A stretch of 64,000 nt of DNA from Janthinobacterium silvisoli (GCF_014200725.1 NZ_JACHCL010000008.1:1-64000); one strand, 5' to 3'; numbered from the stretch's first letter, positions 36,498 through 45,544 are shown. Translations and numbers: made by a program. Notes: generated from the sequence alone by a model not told the origin.

Positions 36498-37514
36498 ATG
36501 CCTGACTTCCCGCTGAAAAAAGCCCGCTCCAGCCCCGCCATCGCCGCCACTCCTTTGCGTAATACGGGTGAGGGCGCCTTGATCACGGCCGAACTGGCCG
36601 CCCGCCACCAGGCTTTCCTGGCTGCCGCCACCTCGGACAACACGCGCCGTACCTACCGCTCGGCAATCCGCCACTTCCAAACATGGGGCGGTGCATTGCC
36701 CGCGAACGAATCGACCGTGATCCGCTATCTGCTGGCGTATGCGGAAAGCCTGAACGTGCGCACCCTGGCGCTGCGTTTAACGGCACTGTCGCAATGGCAT
36801 GTATATCAGGGCTTTGTGGACCCGGCATCCACGCCCACCGTGCGCAAGACCCTGGCCGGCATCGCCCGGCTGCACGGCAAGCCGAAAAAGAAGGCCAAGG
36901 CCTTGCCTTTGGAAGACCTTGAAAGCATCGTGGTCCAGTTGCATACGCTGGGTAGCCTGAAAGCGCTGCGTGACAGCGCCCTGCTGCAACTGGGATTTTT
37001 TGGCGGTTTTCGCCGCAGCGAACTGGTGGCCTTGACGGTGGCCGATGTAGCGTGGGAGCCGCAAGGCCTGGTGATTACCTTGCCCCGCTCAAAGACCGAT
37101 CAACTGGGGCAGGGTATCGTCAAGGCGATACCGTATGGGGAAGGCATGTGCTGTCCGGCCACCGCGCTGCGCAGCTGGCTGGCCGCTGCCGATATTTTGT
37201 CCGGGCCGTTGCTGCGCACGGTGAACCAGTGGGGGCAAGTCAGTGTAAAAGGGCTGCACGCAAGCAGCATCAATACCATACTGGAAGGCTGCGCCCGGCT
37301 GGCGGGCCTCGATTACGTGCCGGAACTGTCCAGCCACAGCCTGCGCCGCGGCATGGCCACCAGCGCGCACCGCGCCGGCGCCGATTTCCAGGCCATCAAG
37401 CGACAGGGCGGCTGGCGTCATGATGGCACGGTGCATGGCTATATCGAGGAAGCGGGCCGCTTTGAAGAAAATGCGGCTGGCAGTTTGCTCAAGGCCAAGC
37501 GCAAGCCGGCGTGA
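36498..37514 (+). CDS. Tyrosine recombinase/integrase
   Basis: A 338-residue recombinase. A SAM-like N-terminal core-binding domain (TSDNTRRTYRSAIRHFQTWG, near 45-64) is followed by the catalytic domain. Visible catalytic residues are Arg in GFFGGFRRSELVAL, Lys in LPRSKTDQLG, His-x-x-Arg in SHSLRRGMAT, Trp/His in GGWRHDGTV and Tyr in HGYIEEAG. All are present, so it should be active. The ATG at 36498 (MPDFPLKKARS) fits the start of related proteins. No att repeats or cargo boundaries were found around it. It may act on its own locus with the KfrA protein. Confidence 0.9.
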   Translation: MPDFPLKKARSSPAIAATPLRNTGEGALITAELAARHQAFLAAATSDNTRRTYRSAIRHFQTWGGALPANESTVIRYLLAYAESLNVRTLALRLTALSQWHVYQGFVDPASTPTVRKTLAGIARLHGKPKKKAKALPLEDLESIVVQLHTLGSLKALRDSALLQLGFFGGFRRSELVALTVADVAWEPQGLVITLPRSKTDQLGQGIVKAIPYGEGMCCPATALRSWLAAADILSGPLLRTVNQWGQVSVKGLHASSINTILEGCARLAGLDYVPELSSHSLRRGMATSAHRAGADFQAIKRQGGWRHDGTVHGYIEEAGRFEENAAGSLLKAKRKPA

Positions 37515-37528
37515 AAGAGTGGGCCGAT

Positions 37529-37550
37529 TGACATTGCGTGACTAATGTCA
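37529..37550. promoter_or_regulatory. Inverted repeat before the acyltransferase gene
   Basis: TGACATT at 37529-37535 and AATGTCA at 37544-37550 are perfect arms with an 8-base spacer. It starts 15 bases after the recombinase stop and lies 50 bases ahead of the acyltransferase start. It may be an operator or a weak terminator stem. Confidence 0.4.
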
Positions 37551-37599
37551 CACACTGATACCCCTTGTCGCAAGCGGCACCTTTACCGCGCTTACTCCT

Positions 37600-38754
37600 A
37601 TGACCGTTACAACACTGCGCAATGCGCGCATCGACTTTTTGCGCGGCGTGGCCATCGCTTGCGTGCTGATCCTGCACTTTACGCTGGCCTTTGGCCTGCT
37701 GAAAAGCCCGCTGGGAGACTTGCTGGGGCCGGCGGCCATCAAGGCCATCGCTTTTAATGGAAATTATGGGGTGACGATCTTTTTCGTGATTTCGGGTTAT
37801 CTGATTACCAGCGGCATCCTGATGCGCTGGGGTAGCTTGCGCGGCATTGACGTGATCAGCTTTTATTGGATGCGTGCCGCCCGCATCCTGCCCAGTCTGC
37901 TGCTCGCGCTGGCCATCATCGTGGTGCTGGGGGTATTGAATGTGCCGTTCTTCAATAACGGCGACGCCAAGCCGCCGTTGCCGGCCAGCTATTTTGGCAT
38001 CGCAGTGCTATCCATTTTGACCTTCTGGCATAACGTGCTGATGCAGTCGGCCGGTTATTTCAATTACTGCCTGAACGTTTACTGGTCGCTATCGGTCGAG
38101 GAAATGTTTTATCTGGCCTTGCCGCTGCTGTGCCTGGCCTTGCGCCGCACCTGGCTGGTGGCCGCCGTCTGCGTGGCGGCCATCGTGGTAGGACCATACT
38201 ATCGGGGACTGCATGCGGACAATGAAATCTACTTTATGTATGGCTATTTTGCCTGTTTCGACGCGATTGCCATCGGCTGCCTGACGGCATTATGGGGGCC
38301 ACGGCTGGCTTTATCGCCGCGTGCCAAGCTGGTCTTGCGTGTTATCGCCGGCCTTGCTTTACCCCTTATCTATCTGCGCGGCATCGCTGGTCATGAAATG
38401 TTTGGTTTCAGCATGATCGCTCTGGCCGCCGCCGGCATCCTGCTCGGTTCGCACGGTGAAACCGGGCAGGGTTGGACCACAGGCTGGCTGGCCGCACCAC
38501 TGCGCTGGGCCGGGCGCCACAGCTATGAACTGTATCTGTTCCATATCATCGTGCTGGCGGCCATGCGCAACGTCGTGACGAAAGCGGACCTGAGCTACGC
38601 CATGCGCTTGCCCTGGCTGTGCCTGTTTATCGCCGTATCGGCTTTGGTCGCGACGCTGGTAAGCCGCTACGTATCGGAGCCGGCCAATACCGCCTTGCGC
38701 GGTTGGTATCGCCGTCGCAAAGCTGGCGTCGGACAGCAGCCGCGAAGTGCATGA
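37600..38754 (+). CDS. Acyltransferase family 3 membrane protein
   Basis: A 384-residue protein with about ten membrane helices. The start NARIDFLRGVAIACVLILHF carries the R-x-x-x-FLRG-x-A-x-x-x-V-x-x-x-H motif of the OafA/NodX-type acyltransferases, with the essential His. A second region, FWHNVLMQ...YWSLSVEEMFYL, is also typical. Members O-acylate LPS O-antigen, exopolysaccharide or macrolides. Substrate here is unknown; no polysaccharide genes are adjacent. Confidence 0.9.
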   Translation: MTVTTLRNARIDFLRGVAIACVLILHFTLAFGLLKSPLGDLLGPAAIKAIAFNGNYGVTIFFVISGYLITSGILMRWGSLRGIDVISFYWMRAARILPSLLLALAIIVVLGVLNVPFFNNGDAKPPLPASYFGIAVLSILTFWHNVLMQSAGYFNYCLNVYWSLSVEEMFYLALPLLCLALRRTWLVAAVCVAAIVVGPYYRGLHADNEIYFMYGYFACFDAIAIGCLTALWGPRLALSPRAKLVLRVIAGLALPLIYLRGIAGHEMFGFSMIALAAAGILLGSHGETGQGWTTGWLAAPLRWAGRHSYELYLFHIIVLAAMRNVVTKADLSYAMRLPWLCLFIAVSALVATLVSRYVSEPANTALRGWYRRRKAGVGQQPRSA

Positions 38755-38771
38755 AAAAGTTCTTTGTGCCT

Positions 38772-40298
38772 CTAGAACTCGCGCAAGCGATCGAATAATT
38801 CGCATAGCCGATCCCGCTGGAACTGGCCTTGGCCCGGTTCACCCAGGCCCAGCTCCAGCTGCTCCAGCACATCGACCAGCACGGTATAAATTTCCTCGCG
38901 CTCGACCGTCTCGATAACACCGGCACGGCGATCGATAACATTGAAATCCTCGGCATAGGCGGTCACCATGGTCGTCAATAGCTGTTGCACGCTGGCCGCA
39001 TCCATGTCAACGGTGATAGTACGCGTGGTGGCCAGCAATTTCTTGTAGGCCAGTGCCGCTTTTTTGGCAACAGCCGCAGAAATATGCTCGCGGCCATCCC
39101 AGTCGCGAAACGGATTGTGCAGATTTTCCGCCAGCCATTCCGGCTTGCGTGGTTTGCTGATCATCAGGTCCAGCCCCTGCGTCGCCGCCTTTTTGTACGC
39201 CGTCTTGACGGCTTTTGCCACGTCGGCATCCACGCTGGTCATCCATAAGGTAGCGAGCTTCGGCAATTGCTGCGGCGATGGAAATTCGTCCGCGCCAAAG
39301 CCGAACACATCGAAAGTGGTCAGCATCTGCAACTGCGTCAGTCCCGCTATGCTTTGCAGATTGCTGGCGAGGCCCGGGTTGCCCCAGATGCGCAATTCCC
39401 GCAACGATGGAAACCGCTGGACGACCGGCGCGAGGTCGAGTTCCCTGACGCCTGTCAGCGACAGCCCGCCCAATTGCTCCAGCCCCTGAATGGCAGGCAT
39501 GCCCTGCACACACCGCAAGCTCAGATCGCGCCCCTGCGCTAGCGCCTCCACCTGCAAGCTTGTTGATGGCATGGCGGTCAGCGACAGCAGTTTCAAGCCG
39601 GGATTGAGACGCATGCTGGCGACGCCGTCGGGCTGCAGGATAAGGCGGCTCAGGCGGGTAGCGCTGATATCGATCTCACTGACGGACGACGACTGCCAGT
39701 GCAGCTCGTTGACGAATGGATGGCGCTGTATATACTCCATCAATTCGCGTGTGCCGTGCGCGGTTTCTATGGTCATCAGGCAAGGCAGCTGGTCCAGCTC
39801 GGACAAATCACCGATCGATTGCAGCACGCTGTCGTTGATGCGTGTCGCGTCTTGCGCGAATTCCTTGCCACCGATCATGACCTTGTGCGCCCTGGAAGCG
39901 GCTTTGAACTGCGCGCGCCTGGCCGGATCTATCTTCTCCCAGTTGCGCTGGCGCACGATGCCGTCGCCCACATCCCAGCCAAACTTATAGCTGTTGACTT
40001 CCGCTTCCACCAAGGGCGGCAGGTTGGCAATGAATACATGATCCGGCGGCACATTGGCTGTGACATAAGCGTGATCGAGATCATCTTTAATAAAGTAATA
40101 GTTGTAGCGCTGGGGCCGCATGCTGCGTGCGGCATCCGCATCGGGCAGGCAATCGCCAGTCCAGTCCAGCTCCAGCACGGCCGCCAGCGGATTGCCTTTG
40201 GGCGTACTGGCTGGCTTGATATGGGTTACCTGGCATGTCACGTACTGCTGCAAGGGCACGGAAAAGACGCTATAGATATCTCCAACATTCGCTAGCAA
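38772..40298 (-). CDS. Hypothetical protein with leucine-rich-repeat-like region
   Basis: A 508-residue soluble protein beginning at a TTG (40298) with an AAGGA site eight bases upstream; no ATG fits. An N-terminal region (1-110) includes WNYYF-like aromatic segments. Residues about 200-345 read as irregular leucine-rich repeats (LTGVRELDLAPVVQRFPSLREL, LQSIAGLTQLQML). The C-terminal 110 residues are helical and acidic (EREEIYTVLVDVLEQLELGL). It lies beside no obvious partner. Possibly an intracellular protein-binding factor; the family is not recognised. Confidence 0.72.
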   Translation of the reverse strand: MLANVGDIYSVFSVPLQQYVTCQVTHIKPASTPKGNPLAAVLELDWTGDCLPDADAARSMRPQRYNYYFIKDDLDHAYVTANVPPDHVFIANLPPLVEAEVNSYKFGWDVGDGIVRQRNWEKIDPARRAQFKAASRAHKVMIGGKEFAQDATRINDSVLQSIGDLSELDQLPCLMTIETAHGTRELMEYIQRHPFVNELHWQSSSVSEIDISATRLSRLILQPDGVASMRLNPGLKLLSLTAMPSTSLQVEALAQGRDLSLRCVQGMPAIQGLEQLGGLSLTGVRELDLAPVVQRFPSLRELRIWGNPGLASNLQSIAGLTQLQMLTTFDVFGFGADEFPSPQQLPKLATLWMTSVDADVAKAVKTAYKKAATQGLDLMISKPRKPEWLAENLHNPFRDWDGREHISAAVAKKAALAYKKLLATTRTITVDMDAASVQQLLTTMVTAYAEDFNVIDRRAGVIETVEREEIYTVLVDVLEQLELGLGEPGQGQFQRDRLCELFDRLREF

Positions 40299-40358
40299 TG
40301 AGAGTTCCTTTCGATCTGGATTATTGCGCTAAAGGTGCTGCCAAAGTGCCCGCTTGTA

Positions 40359-40796
40359 TTATTGAGGGCGAATAATCATGCAGGTGGCCGTCGCATGCGC
40401 ATACACCTTGCCCGCTTCGTCGCGGATGTATCCCTCGGAAATGACCAGGTTGCGGCCCGCATTGATGACCTTGCCTTCAGAATACACGGCCTTGTTGAAG
40501 GGCAGGGGACGGCACATCTTGATGCTGAGGTCGGTGGTGGCGTAGGTTTCGCCTGCCGCCAGCACCGTGTGCGTGGCGCAACCGGTGACCGAATCGAGGA
40601 TGGTGGCGGCAAAACCGCCGTGTACGCCACCCATGGCATTGGTATGGGTCTCGTTGGCCGTGGCCGTAAACAAGACGCGGCCATGTTCTGCTTCCACGCA
40701 ATCCATCGGCATGGTGGTGGTGATCGCTGGTCCAGGCAGCTTGCCTTGGGCAAAGGCCTGCATCAATTGCAAGCCAGTCATGTCTTTCAAATGCAT
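40359..40796 (-). CDS. PaaI-type hotdog thioesterase
   Basis: A 145-residue hotdog-fold protein. NAMGGVHGGFAATILDSVTGCA near 54-75 is the core motif; HGG and the catalytic Asp are conserved, followed by TTDLSIKMCRPLP and a C-terminal beta strand. Members hydrolyse aryl- or acyl-CoA thioesters. It follows the MarR gene with a two-base gap and is the likely regulated target: MarR proteins often sense aromatic or CoA-linked compounds and control such enzymes. Confidence 0.9.
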   Translation of the reverse strand: MHLKDMTGLQLMQAFAQGKLPGPAITTTMPMDCVEAEHGRVLFTATANETHTNAMGGVHGGFAATILDSVTGCATHTVLAAGETYATTDLSIKMCRPLPFNKAVYSEGKVINAGRNLVISEGYIRDEAGKVYAHATATCMIIRPQ

Positions 40797-40798
40797 TG

Positions 40799-41308
40799 CT
40801 ACTCCTGTGGGGTGGTGGAATGGTATAGGTCCTGCGTAAAACGCAGGCGCGATGCGTGGATCAGGAAACGGGCAACAATCGCCAGTTCTTCCTCGCTAAA
40901 ACCTTGTTTCAATTGGGTATTCAAGCTGTCGAGCAGCGGCAGGGCGACGGCCAGCACCTCGCGGCCCTTGCTTGATAAATGCAGCGAACCGGCGCGCGCA
41001 TCGTGGCGGGACTGGCCGCGCACGATCAGTTCGTTTTCTTCCATGCGCGCCACCAGGCCCGTCACGGCCGAGTTTTTCAGCTGCAGCGCCCGCCCCAGGT
41101 CCTTTAATTGGCAACCTTCTTCGCCTTTCAGTGCAAACAGGGCGACAATTTGCGTGCCGGAATAACCGAGTTCATTGGTAAACACGGCATCGGCCGAGCG
41201 GAACAGATTCTGGCGCGCCAGTGTCAGCAGGTTGAACAGGCGCGGCGAGCGCTCGCCCAGCGGGCAGGCGTCGACGGGGCTGGAAAGAGGGGCGGTGTTA
41301 TTACGCAT
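40799..41308 (-). CDS. MarR-family transcriptional regulator
   Basis: A 169-residue winged-helix regulator. The DNA-binding region reads CQLKDLGRALQLKNSAVTGLVARMEENELIVRG in overlapping parts, followed by the wing HDARAGSLHLSSKGREVL. The ATG at 41308 lies within one operator half; an upstream ATG at 41344 in the same frame would run through both operators. Autoregulation is strongly suggested. First gene of a two-gene operon with the thioesterase. Confidence 0.92.
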   Translation of the reverse strand: MRNNTAPLSSPVDACPLGERSPRLFNLLTLARQNLFRSADAVFTNELGYSGTQIVALFALKGEEGCQLKDLGRALQLKNSAVTGLVARMEENELIVRGQSRHDARAGSLHLSSKGREVLAVALPLLDSLNTQLKQGFSEEELAIVARFLIHASRLRFTQDLYHSTTPQE

Positions 41309-41334
41309 GCGGAGTATATTACTACGCTTGCGTA
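41302..41334. promoter_or_regulatory. Twin MarR operators
   Basis: TACGCTTGCGTA at 41323-41334 is a perfect dyad, and TACGCATGCGGA at 41302-41313 is the same with one mismatch. Their centres are 21 bases apart, two helical turns, so dimers would sit on the same DNA face. Outer arms TTATTACGCA and TGCGTAATAA make the whole site symmetric. The proximal copy overlaps the marR start codon. Confidence 0.72.
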
Positions 41335-41352
41335 ATAAATGCATGTATCAAA

Positions 41353-42246
41353 TCAAGCGTTTTTATCGTGCCGTGGGCCGTCTTGCAACAATTCCGCCAG
41401 CCGGCTGGTCAGCCAAAGACTGGTTTCGCTGAGTTTCTTGCCGTGAATGGACAAACGCCGCACGGGCAAGCGCGACAGGGCCAGCGCGGGGCAGGGCACT
41501 TCTTGCAGATAACCCTTGTAATTGTCGTAATTGGCTATGTTCAGGGGCAAGATGGCCCAGCCCAGCTCATCTGCCACCATTTCCGCAATCGAATAAAAGC
41601 TGTCGGAATACCAGACGGCGGGGCTGTAGGCGTTTTCACGGTTCAGCTCGGAATCCATGATCAGCTGGCGGTAGCGCGTCAACTCGCTGCGCGTGACTTC
41701 CTGTCCATGCGCCATGGCATGGCCCTTGGCCACGAACACGCCTTGCGCCACGCTGCCGATATGCTGCTGTTCCAGCACGGGTGAAATCGGCCCCCGGTCA
41801 AAGTGAAACGCCACGTCGGCTTGCTGCTGCTCCACGTAAAGGGCTACCTCGGATGCGGTGGCGTTCAGCATCACCAGCTCCAGCGCCGGGTAGCGGGCTG
41901 CCAATTCTTTCATCAAGGTACCTACGGCCAGATAAGGCAGCGCTTCATCGAGCGCCAGGGTTAGCCGCGCTTCGGGCGCCACGCTCAGCAATTGGGCGCG
42001 CAGCTGCAGCCGCTCGGCTTGGCGCAGCAGTTCGCACGCTTCCAGGTGCATCACCTTGCCCGCTTCCGTCAGCACGGCGCTGCGCCGCGAGCGGTCGAAC
42101 AATTCCACACCGAATTCCGCTTCCAGCAAGCCGATGGCCGTGCTGACCACCGATTGCGCGCGACCCAAACGCCGCGCCGCGCCCGAAAAGGAACCAGCTT
42201 CGACGGCCGCCTCGAAATAGCGCATTTGTTCCAGTGTCCATTGCAT
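41353..42246 (-). CDS. LysR-family transcriptional regulator
   Basis: A 297-residue regulator. The helix-turn-helix is MRYFEAAVEAGSFSGAARRL continuing with GRAQSVVSTAIGLLEAEFGVEL, and the effector domain begins near 90 (EARLTLALDEALPYLAVG). It is divergent from the GNAT/small-ORF/MFS set, 97 bases apart, with an inverted repeat between, and is the likely controller of that set. Confidence 0.92.
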   Translation of the reverse strand: MQWTLEQMRYFEAAVEAGSFSGAARRLGRAQSVVSTAIGLLEAEFGVELFDRSRRSAVLTEAGKVMHLEACELLRQAERLQLRAQLLSVAPEARLTLALDEALPYLAVGTLMKELAARYPALELVMLNATASEVALYVEQQQADVAFHFDRGPISPVLEQQHIGSVAQGVFVAKGHAMAHGQEVTRSELTRYRQLIMDSELNRENAYSPAVWYSDSFYSIAEMVADELGWAILPLNIANYDNYKGYLQEVPCPALALSRLPVRRLSIHGKKLSETSLWLTSRLAELLQDGPRHDKNA

Positions 42247-42288
42247 GGCGTGCTCCCATCTGATTTACAGATGGATTTTAACTTGAAG

Positions 42289-42314
42289 CACAGTCCTGCA
42301 CGACATAAACTGTG
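42289..42314. promoter_or_regulatory. Inverted repeat, possible LysR site
   Basis: CACAGT at 42289-42294 and ACTGTG at 42309-42314 are perfect arms with a 14-base spacer, in the divergent gap between the LysR and GNAT genes. Confidence 0.4.
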
Positions 42315-42343
42315 ATTCATTATTCAATAACAAGAGATTTACC

Positions 42344-42883
42344 ATGAAAAAGACTCAAGCCATCACCTTCAACTGGTGCCACGACGCCGCCCAGGAAGAC
42401 GCCCTGTGCGCCCTGTACCTGGACAATGTCAGCCCCGACTATATTTCCCATTCCGAACTGCAAGGCCCGCGCGCCGATGCCCCGGGCAATTGGCGCGCCG
42501 ACTTGCCCGAGGTGATACGCAGCGAAATCCGCGCCGCGCTGTCGCACGACTGGGAACATGGCGATTCGACTTTGCTGGCCGTGGTCCAGGCTGGCGAGCG
42601 CATCCTCGGCATGGCGCTGGTCTCCATCGACACGCGCCAGCGCGCCTCTAAATCGTTTGCCGCACTCGACGATATCGTGCTGCACCCGGACGCGCGCGGC
42701 AGCGGCGCCGGCACGGCGCTGGTGGAGTGGGTGGCGGGAGAATTGCGCAGCCATGGCATCGCCCGCTTGTTCCTCGAATGCGGTGCGCACAATCTGAAGG
42801 CGCAGCAATTTTTTCAGGGCCGAGGCTTCCAGCAAGTGTCCGTCGTCATGCTGCGCGAACTCGAAGGAGAGAACCATGCTTGA
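42344..42883 (+). CDS. GNAT-family N-acetyltransferase
   Basis: A 179-residue acetyltransferase. LDDIVLHPDARGSGAGTALVEW in parts (near 105-126) holds the acetyl-CoA loop R-G-S-G-A-G, and NLKAQQFFQGRGFQQ is motif B. Upstream of a 36-codon ORF and an MFS exporter and opposite a LysR gene, it may modify a toxic compound that is then exported. Substrate unknown. Confidence 0.9.
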   Translation: MKKTQAITFNWCHDAAQEDALCALYLDNVSPDYISHSELQGPRADAPGNWRADLPEVIRSEIRAALSHDWEHGDSTLLAVVQAGERILGMALVSIDTRQRASKSFAALDDIVLHPDARGSGAGTALVEWVAGELRSHGIARLFLECGAHNLKAQQFFQGRGFQQVSVVMLRELEGENHA

Positions 42884-42986
42884 CGAGCTGCCGCGACGTA
42901 CGCCGCACGCGCTGTACCCCCATACCAAGAACTTGCGCGGCAAAAACCTGCGCAACAAGGCTTGTACGCACACCGATAGTTGTTAA
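42876..42986 (+). CDS. 36-residue basic small protein
   Basis: An ATG at 42876 overlaps the end of the GNAT gene in another frame and follows an excellent AAGGAGAG site. It encodes 36 residues, ends at TAA 42984-42986, and is rich in Lys, Arg, His and Asn with two cysteines (MLDELPRRTPHALYPHTKN at the start). It fills the gap between the GNAT and MFS genes. It could be a real small protein, or a leader that couples translation to the exporter. No relatives are known to me. Confidence 0.55.
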   Translation: MLDELPRRTPHALYPHTKNLRGKNLRNKACTHTDSC

Positions 42987-43002
42987 TTGAAATGAGTTGT
43001 CT

Positions 43003-44493
43003 ATGCATCCCATCCAAAAGTGGCTGACCCTGGCCATCGTCTCCAGCGCCCTGTTCCTCATCGTGGTCGACATGACCGTGCTCTACACAGCGCTTCCCGG
43101 GCTGACCCGCGAATTGCAGGCCACCGCCTCGCAAAAGCTGTGGATCATCAATATCTATTCCCTGGTCGTCTGCGGCTTGCTGCCCGGTTTCGGCACGCTG
43201 GGTGACCGCCTCGGCCATAAACCCGTCTTTCTCGCCGGCCTGGCCGTGTTTGGCGCCGCGTCGCTGTGCGCCGCGTTTTCACCCACGCCTGCCTGGCTGA
43301 TCGCCGCCCGCGTGCTGCTGGCCGTCGGCGCCGCGCTGATGATGCCGGCCACCTTGTCGATCATCCGCCTGACATTCAGCGACCGCCGCGAGCGCTCGTT
43401 CGCCATCGGCGTCTGGGCCGCCATCGCTTCGGGCGGCGCCGCTTTCGGCCCCGTGCTCGGTGGTTTCCTGCTGGAGCATTTCTGGTGGGGTTCGGTGTTC
43501 CTGATCAACGTGCCGATCGTGCTGCTGACCGTGGTGCTGGCCGCCTGGATCTTGCCCAAGCGAGCAGGCAACCGCGACAAACCCTGGGATTTGGCGGGGT
43601 CGCTGCAAATCATGATGGGCCTGCTCGGTGGCGTGTACGCGATCAAGGAACTGGGTAAATCTTCGCCGTCTTACCTGGTCGCTGTGATCGCCTTGGCCGT
43701 GGGCGCCATTTTCACTTTCGCTTTTGTGCGCCGCCAGAACCGACAGGCCAAGCCGCTGATCGACTTTACCCTGTTCCGCGCGCTGCCGTTTTCCAGCGCC
43801 GTGGCCGCCGCCATGGTGGCCTCGGCCGCCCTGATCGGCATGGAACTGGCGCTGAGCCAGCATCTGCAGCTGGTGCGCGAATTGTCGCCGCTGGACGCGG
43901 GCCTGTTGCTGTTGCCACTGCCGCTGGCGTCCGTATTTGCCGGCCCCATCACCGGCTTCATGCTGCCGCGCGCCGACAAGGCGATGGTCTTGTGGGGTTC
44001 CTTGCTGCTGTCAGGCATCGGCATGGCCGCGTATTTGCTGCTGCACAATGCCGCCGTCCCGGCGCAAATCGCCAGTCTGGTGGTGCTGGGCCTGGGACTG
44101 GGCGCCGTGATGACGGCCGCATCGAATGCCGTGATGCTGAACGTGGCGTCTCAACAGGCGGGCATGGCCGCGTCGATCGAGGAAGTGTCGTATGAACTGG
44201 GCGCCGTCATTGGCGTAACCGTGCTGGGCACCATCTTGTCGGCCGTCTACAGCGCCACCCTGGTGATCCCGGAAAGCGCCGGTCTGATGCCGAACGCCCA
44301 CGATACGCTGGACGCCGCCCTGATGGCTGCCGAACAATTGCCGGCCGAACTGGGCTTGCAAGTATCTGAACTGGCCCGCTCGGCTTTCGACCAGGCGTTT
44401 ATCGTGGTGCTGGCCACTGCCTCGGGCATTTTGATGGTGGCAGCGATGGCGATCCGATACTTGAATATCCGGGCTAGTGTAGCAAGGGCGTAA
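43003..44493 (+). CDS. MFS multidrug exporter, SmvA/QacA type
   Basis: About 496 residues with 14 hydrophobic helices. LIVVDMTVLYTALPGLTREL (near 19-38) is the DHA2 motif D1, and GTLGDRLGHKPVFLAG is motif A. The family exports quaternary ammonium and other cationic drugs. Start is the ATG at 43003, or the TTG at 42997. The gene end overlaps the convergent hydrolase gene by 20 bases. Likely an operon with the GNAT gene under the upstream LysR protein. Confidence 0.92.
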   Translation: MHPIQKWLTLAIVSSALFLIVVDMTVLYTALPGLTRELQATASQKLWIINIYSLVVCGLLPGFGTLGDRLGHKPVFLAGLAVFGAASLCAAFSPTPAWLIAARVLLAVGAALMMPATLSIIRLTFSDRRERSFAIGVWAAIASGGAAFGPVLGGFLLEHFWWGSVFLINVPIVLLTVVLAAWILPKRAGNRDKPWDLAGSLQIMMGLLGGVYAIKELGKSSPSYLVAVIALAVGAIFTFAFVRRQNRQAKPLIDFTLFRALPFSSAVAAAMVASAALIGMELALSQHLQLVRELSPLDAGLLLLPLPLASVFAGPITGFMLPRADKAMVLWGSLLLSGIGMAAYLLLHNAAVPAQIASLVVLGLGLGAVMTAASNAVMLNVASQQAGMAASIEEVSYELGAVIGVTVLGTILSAVYSATLVIPESAGLMPNAHDTLDAALMAAEQLPAELGLQVSELARSAFDQAFIVVLATASGILMVAAMAIRYLNIRASVARA

Positions 44494-45544
44494 CTTGTTC
44501 GCGTAACACGCGCCACTGCGCATCGAGCACGGCCTGGTTCGGGTCGTGCCCGGCGCGCGGCACCACTACAAAACTTTTGTGCGGCGCCTGGATGCTTTCG
44601 AAGTAGCTGCGGGCGATAGCCGCCGAGCTGAGCAAATCTTCCTCGCCCATCAGCAAATACACGGGCAAGCCAAAGTTTGTGCCCAGGGCCGGCAAGTCCA
44701 CCCTGGAAAACATGCCGTCGCCTTGCCAGCCCATGAATTGGATATACGAGTAATCATCGCCCGCTTCGGCATCCGCCAGCGCTTGCGGCGTGGCATACAG
44801 GGCTGCCGGCTGCCACCAGTGTTTCGGTGGGGCATCCGTCACCAGCGCTTCATATTTGCGGTCAAACCGGCGCAAGATGCCGAAATTACGCGGATCGCGC
44901 CATGGCGGGCTACCGAGCGCCGCCAGTCTTTCCGCCGTCGCTGTATCGTTGGCCGCTTGCGCCAAAGTCAAAATCTCGCGGTACATGGAGCTTAGATTGG
45001 CCTGGGCATTGACCACCTGCGCCGTGCCGATATACGCATGGAACAAATCAGGACGCGCCTTGGCCATATACACGCCCAGGATGGAACCCCAGGAACTGCC
45101 CATCAAAATGACTTTTTGCTGCCCCAGATGCTGCTGCAGATACGTGGCCACGGCAATCCCGTCGTCGCGCATCTGCTCCAGGCTCAGCTTTGTATCCTCT
45201 GAAGGGCGATTCTTGCTGTACGTCATGCCCGCGCCGCGCTGATCCCACTGCACCAGCGTGTAATGCTGTTCCCAGCCGGCATAAATGTTATCGGCAAACG
45301 GACTGAGTGGATTGCCGGGACCGCCGTGCAAAAACAGGATCACTGGATTGCCGCAGCGCGCACCGTTGATCGTGATCCATTGCTCAATGCCATTGATGGG
45401 CACATAGCCTTGCTCATGGATGGTTTGTTTTGGCGCGGCACAAATTGGCTGAGGGGAAGCCGCTTGCGCCAGGCCGAAGCAGGATAGGACGATTAATGCC
45501 AGCAAGATCAATACAGGACCAAGTTTGCGCATGGGGGCTTTCAT
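44474..45544 (-). CDS. Exported alpha/beta hydrolase, proline iminopeptidase-like
   Basis: About 356 residues. A signal peptide (LGPVLILLALIVLSCFGLAQA) precedes an alpha/beta-hydrolase core with HGGPG (oxyanion, near 79-83), WDQRGAGMTY, GSSWGS (nucleophile Ser, near 150-155), an acid in LMGEEDLL and the His in RAGHDPNQ. HGGPG and WDQRGAG are hallmarks of proline iminopeptidase-type enzymes. Start taken at 45544 (MKAPMRK) so that the signal peptide is near the N-terminus; 45580 is an alternative. It would act in the periplasm. Confidence 0.88.
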   Translation of the reverse strand: MKAPMRKLGPVLILLALIVLSCFGLAQAASPQPICAAPKQTIHEQGYVPINGIEQWITINGARCGNPVILFLHGGPGNPLSPFADNIYAGWEQHYTLVQWDQRGAGMTYSKNRPSEDTKLSLEQMRDDGIAVATYLQQHLGQQKVILMGSSWGSILGVYMAKARPDLFHAYIGTAQVVNAQANLSSMYREILTLAQAANDTATAERLAALGSPPWRDPRNFGILRRFDRKYEALVTDAPPKHWWQPAALYATPQALADAEAGDDYSYIQFMGWQGDGMFSRVDLPALGTNFGLPVYLLMGEEDLLSSAAIARSYFESIQAPHKSFVVVPRAGHDPNQAVLDAQWRVLREQVTPLLH

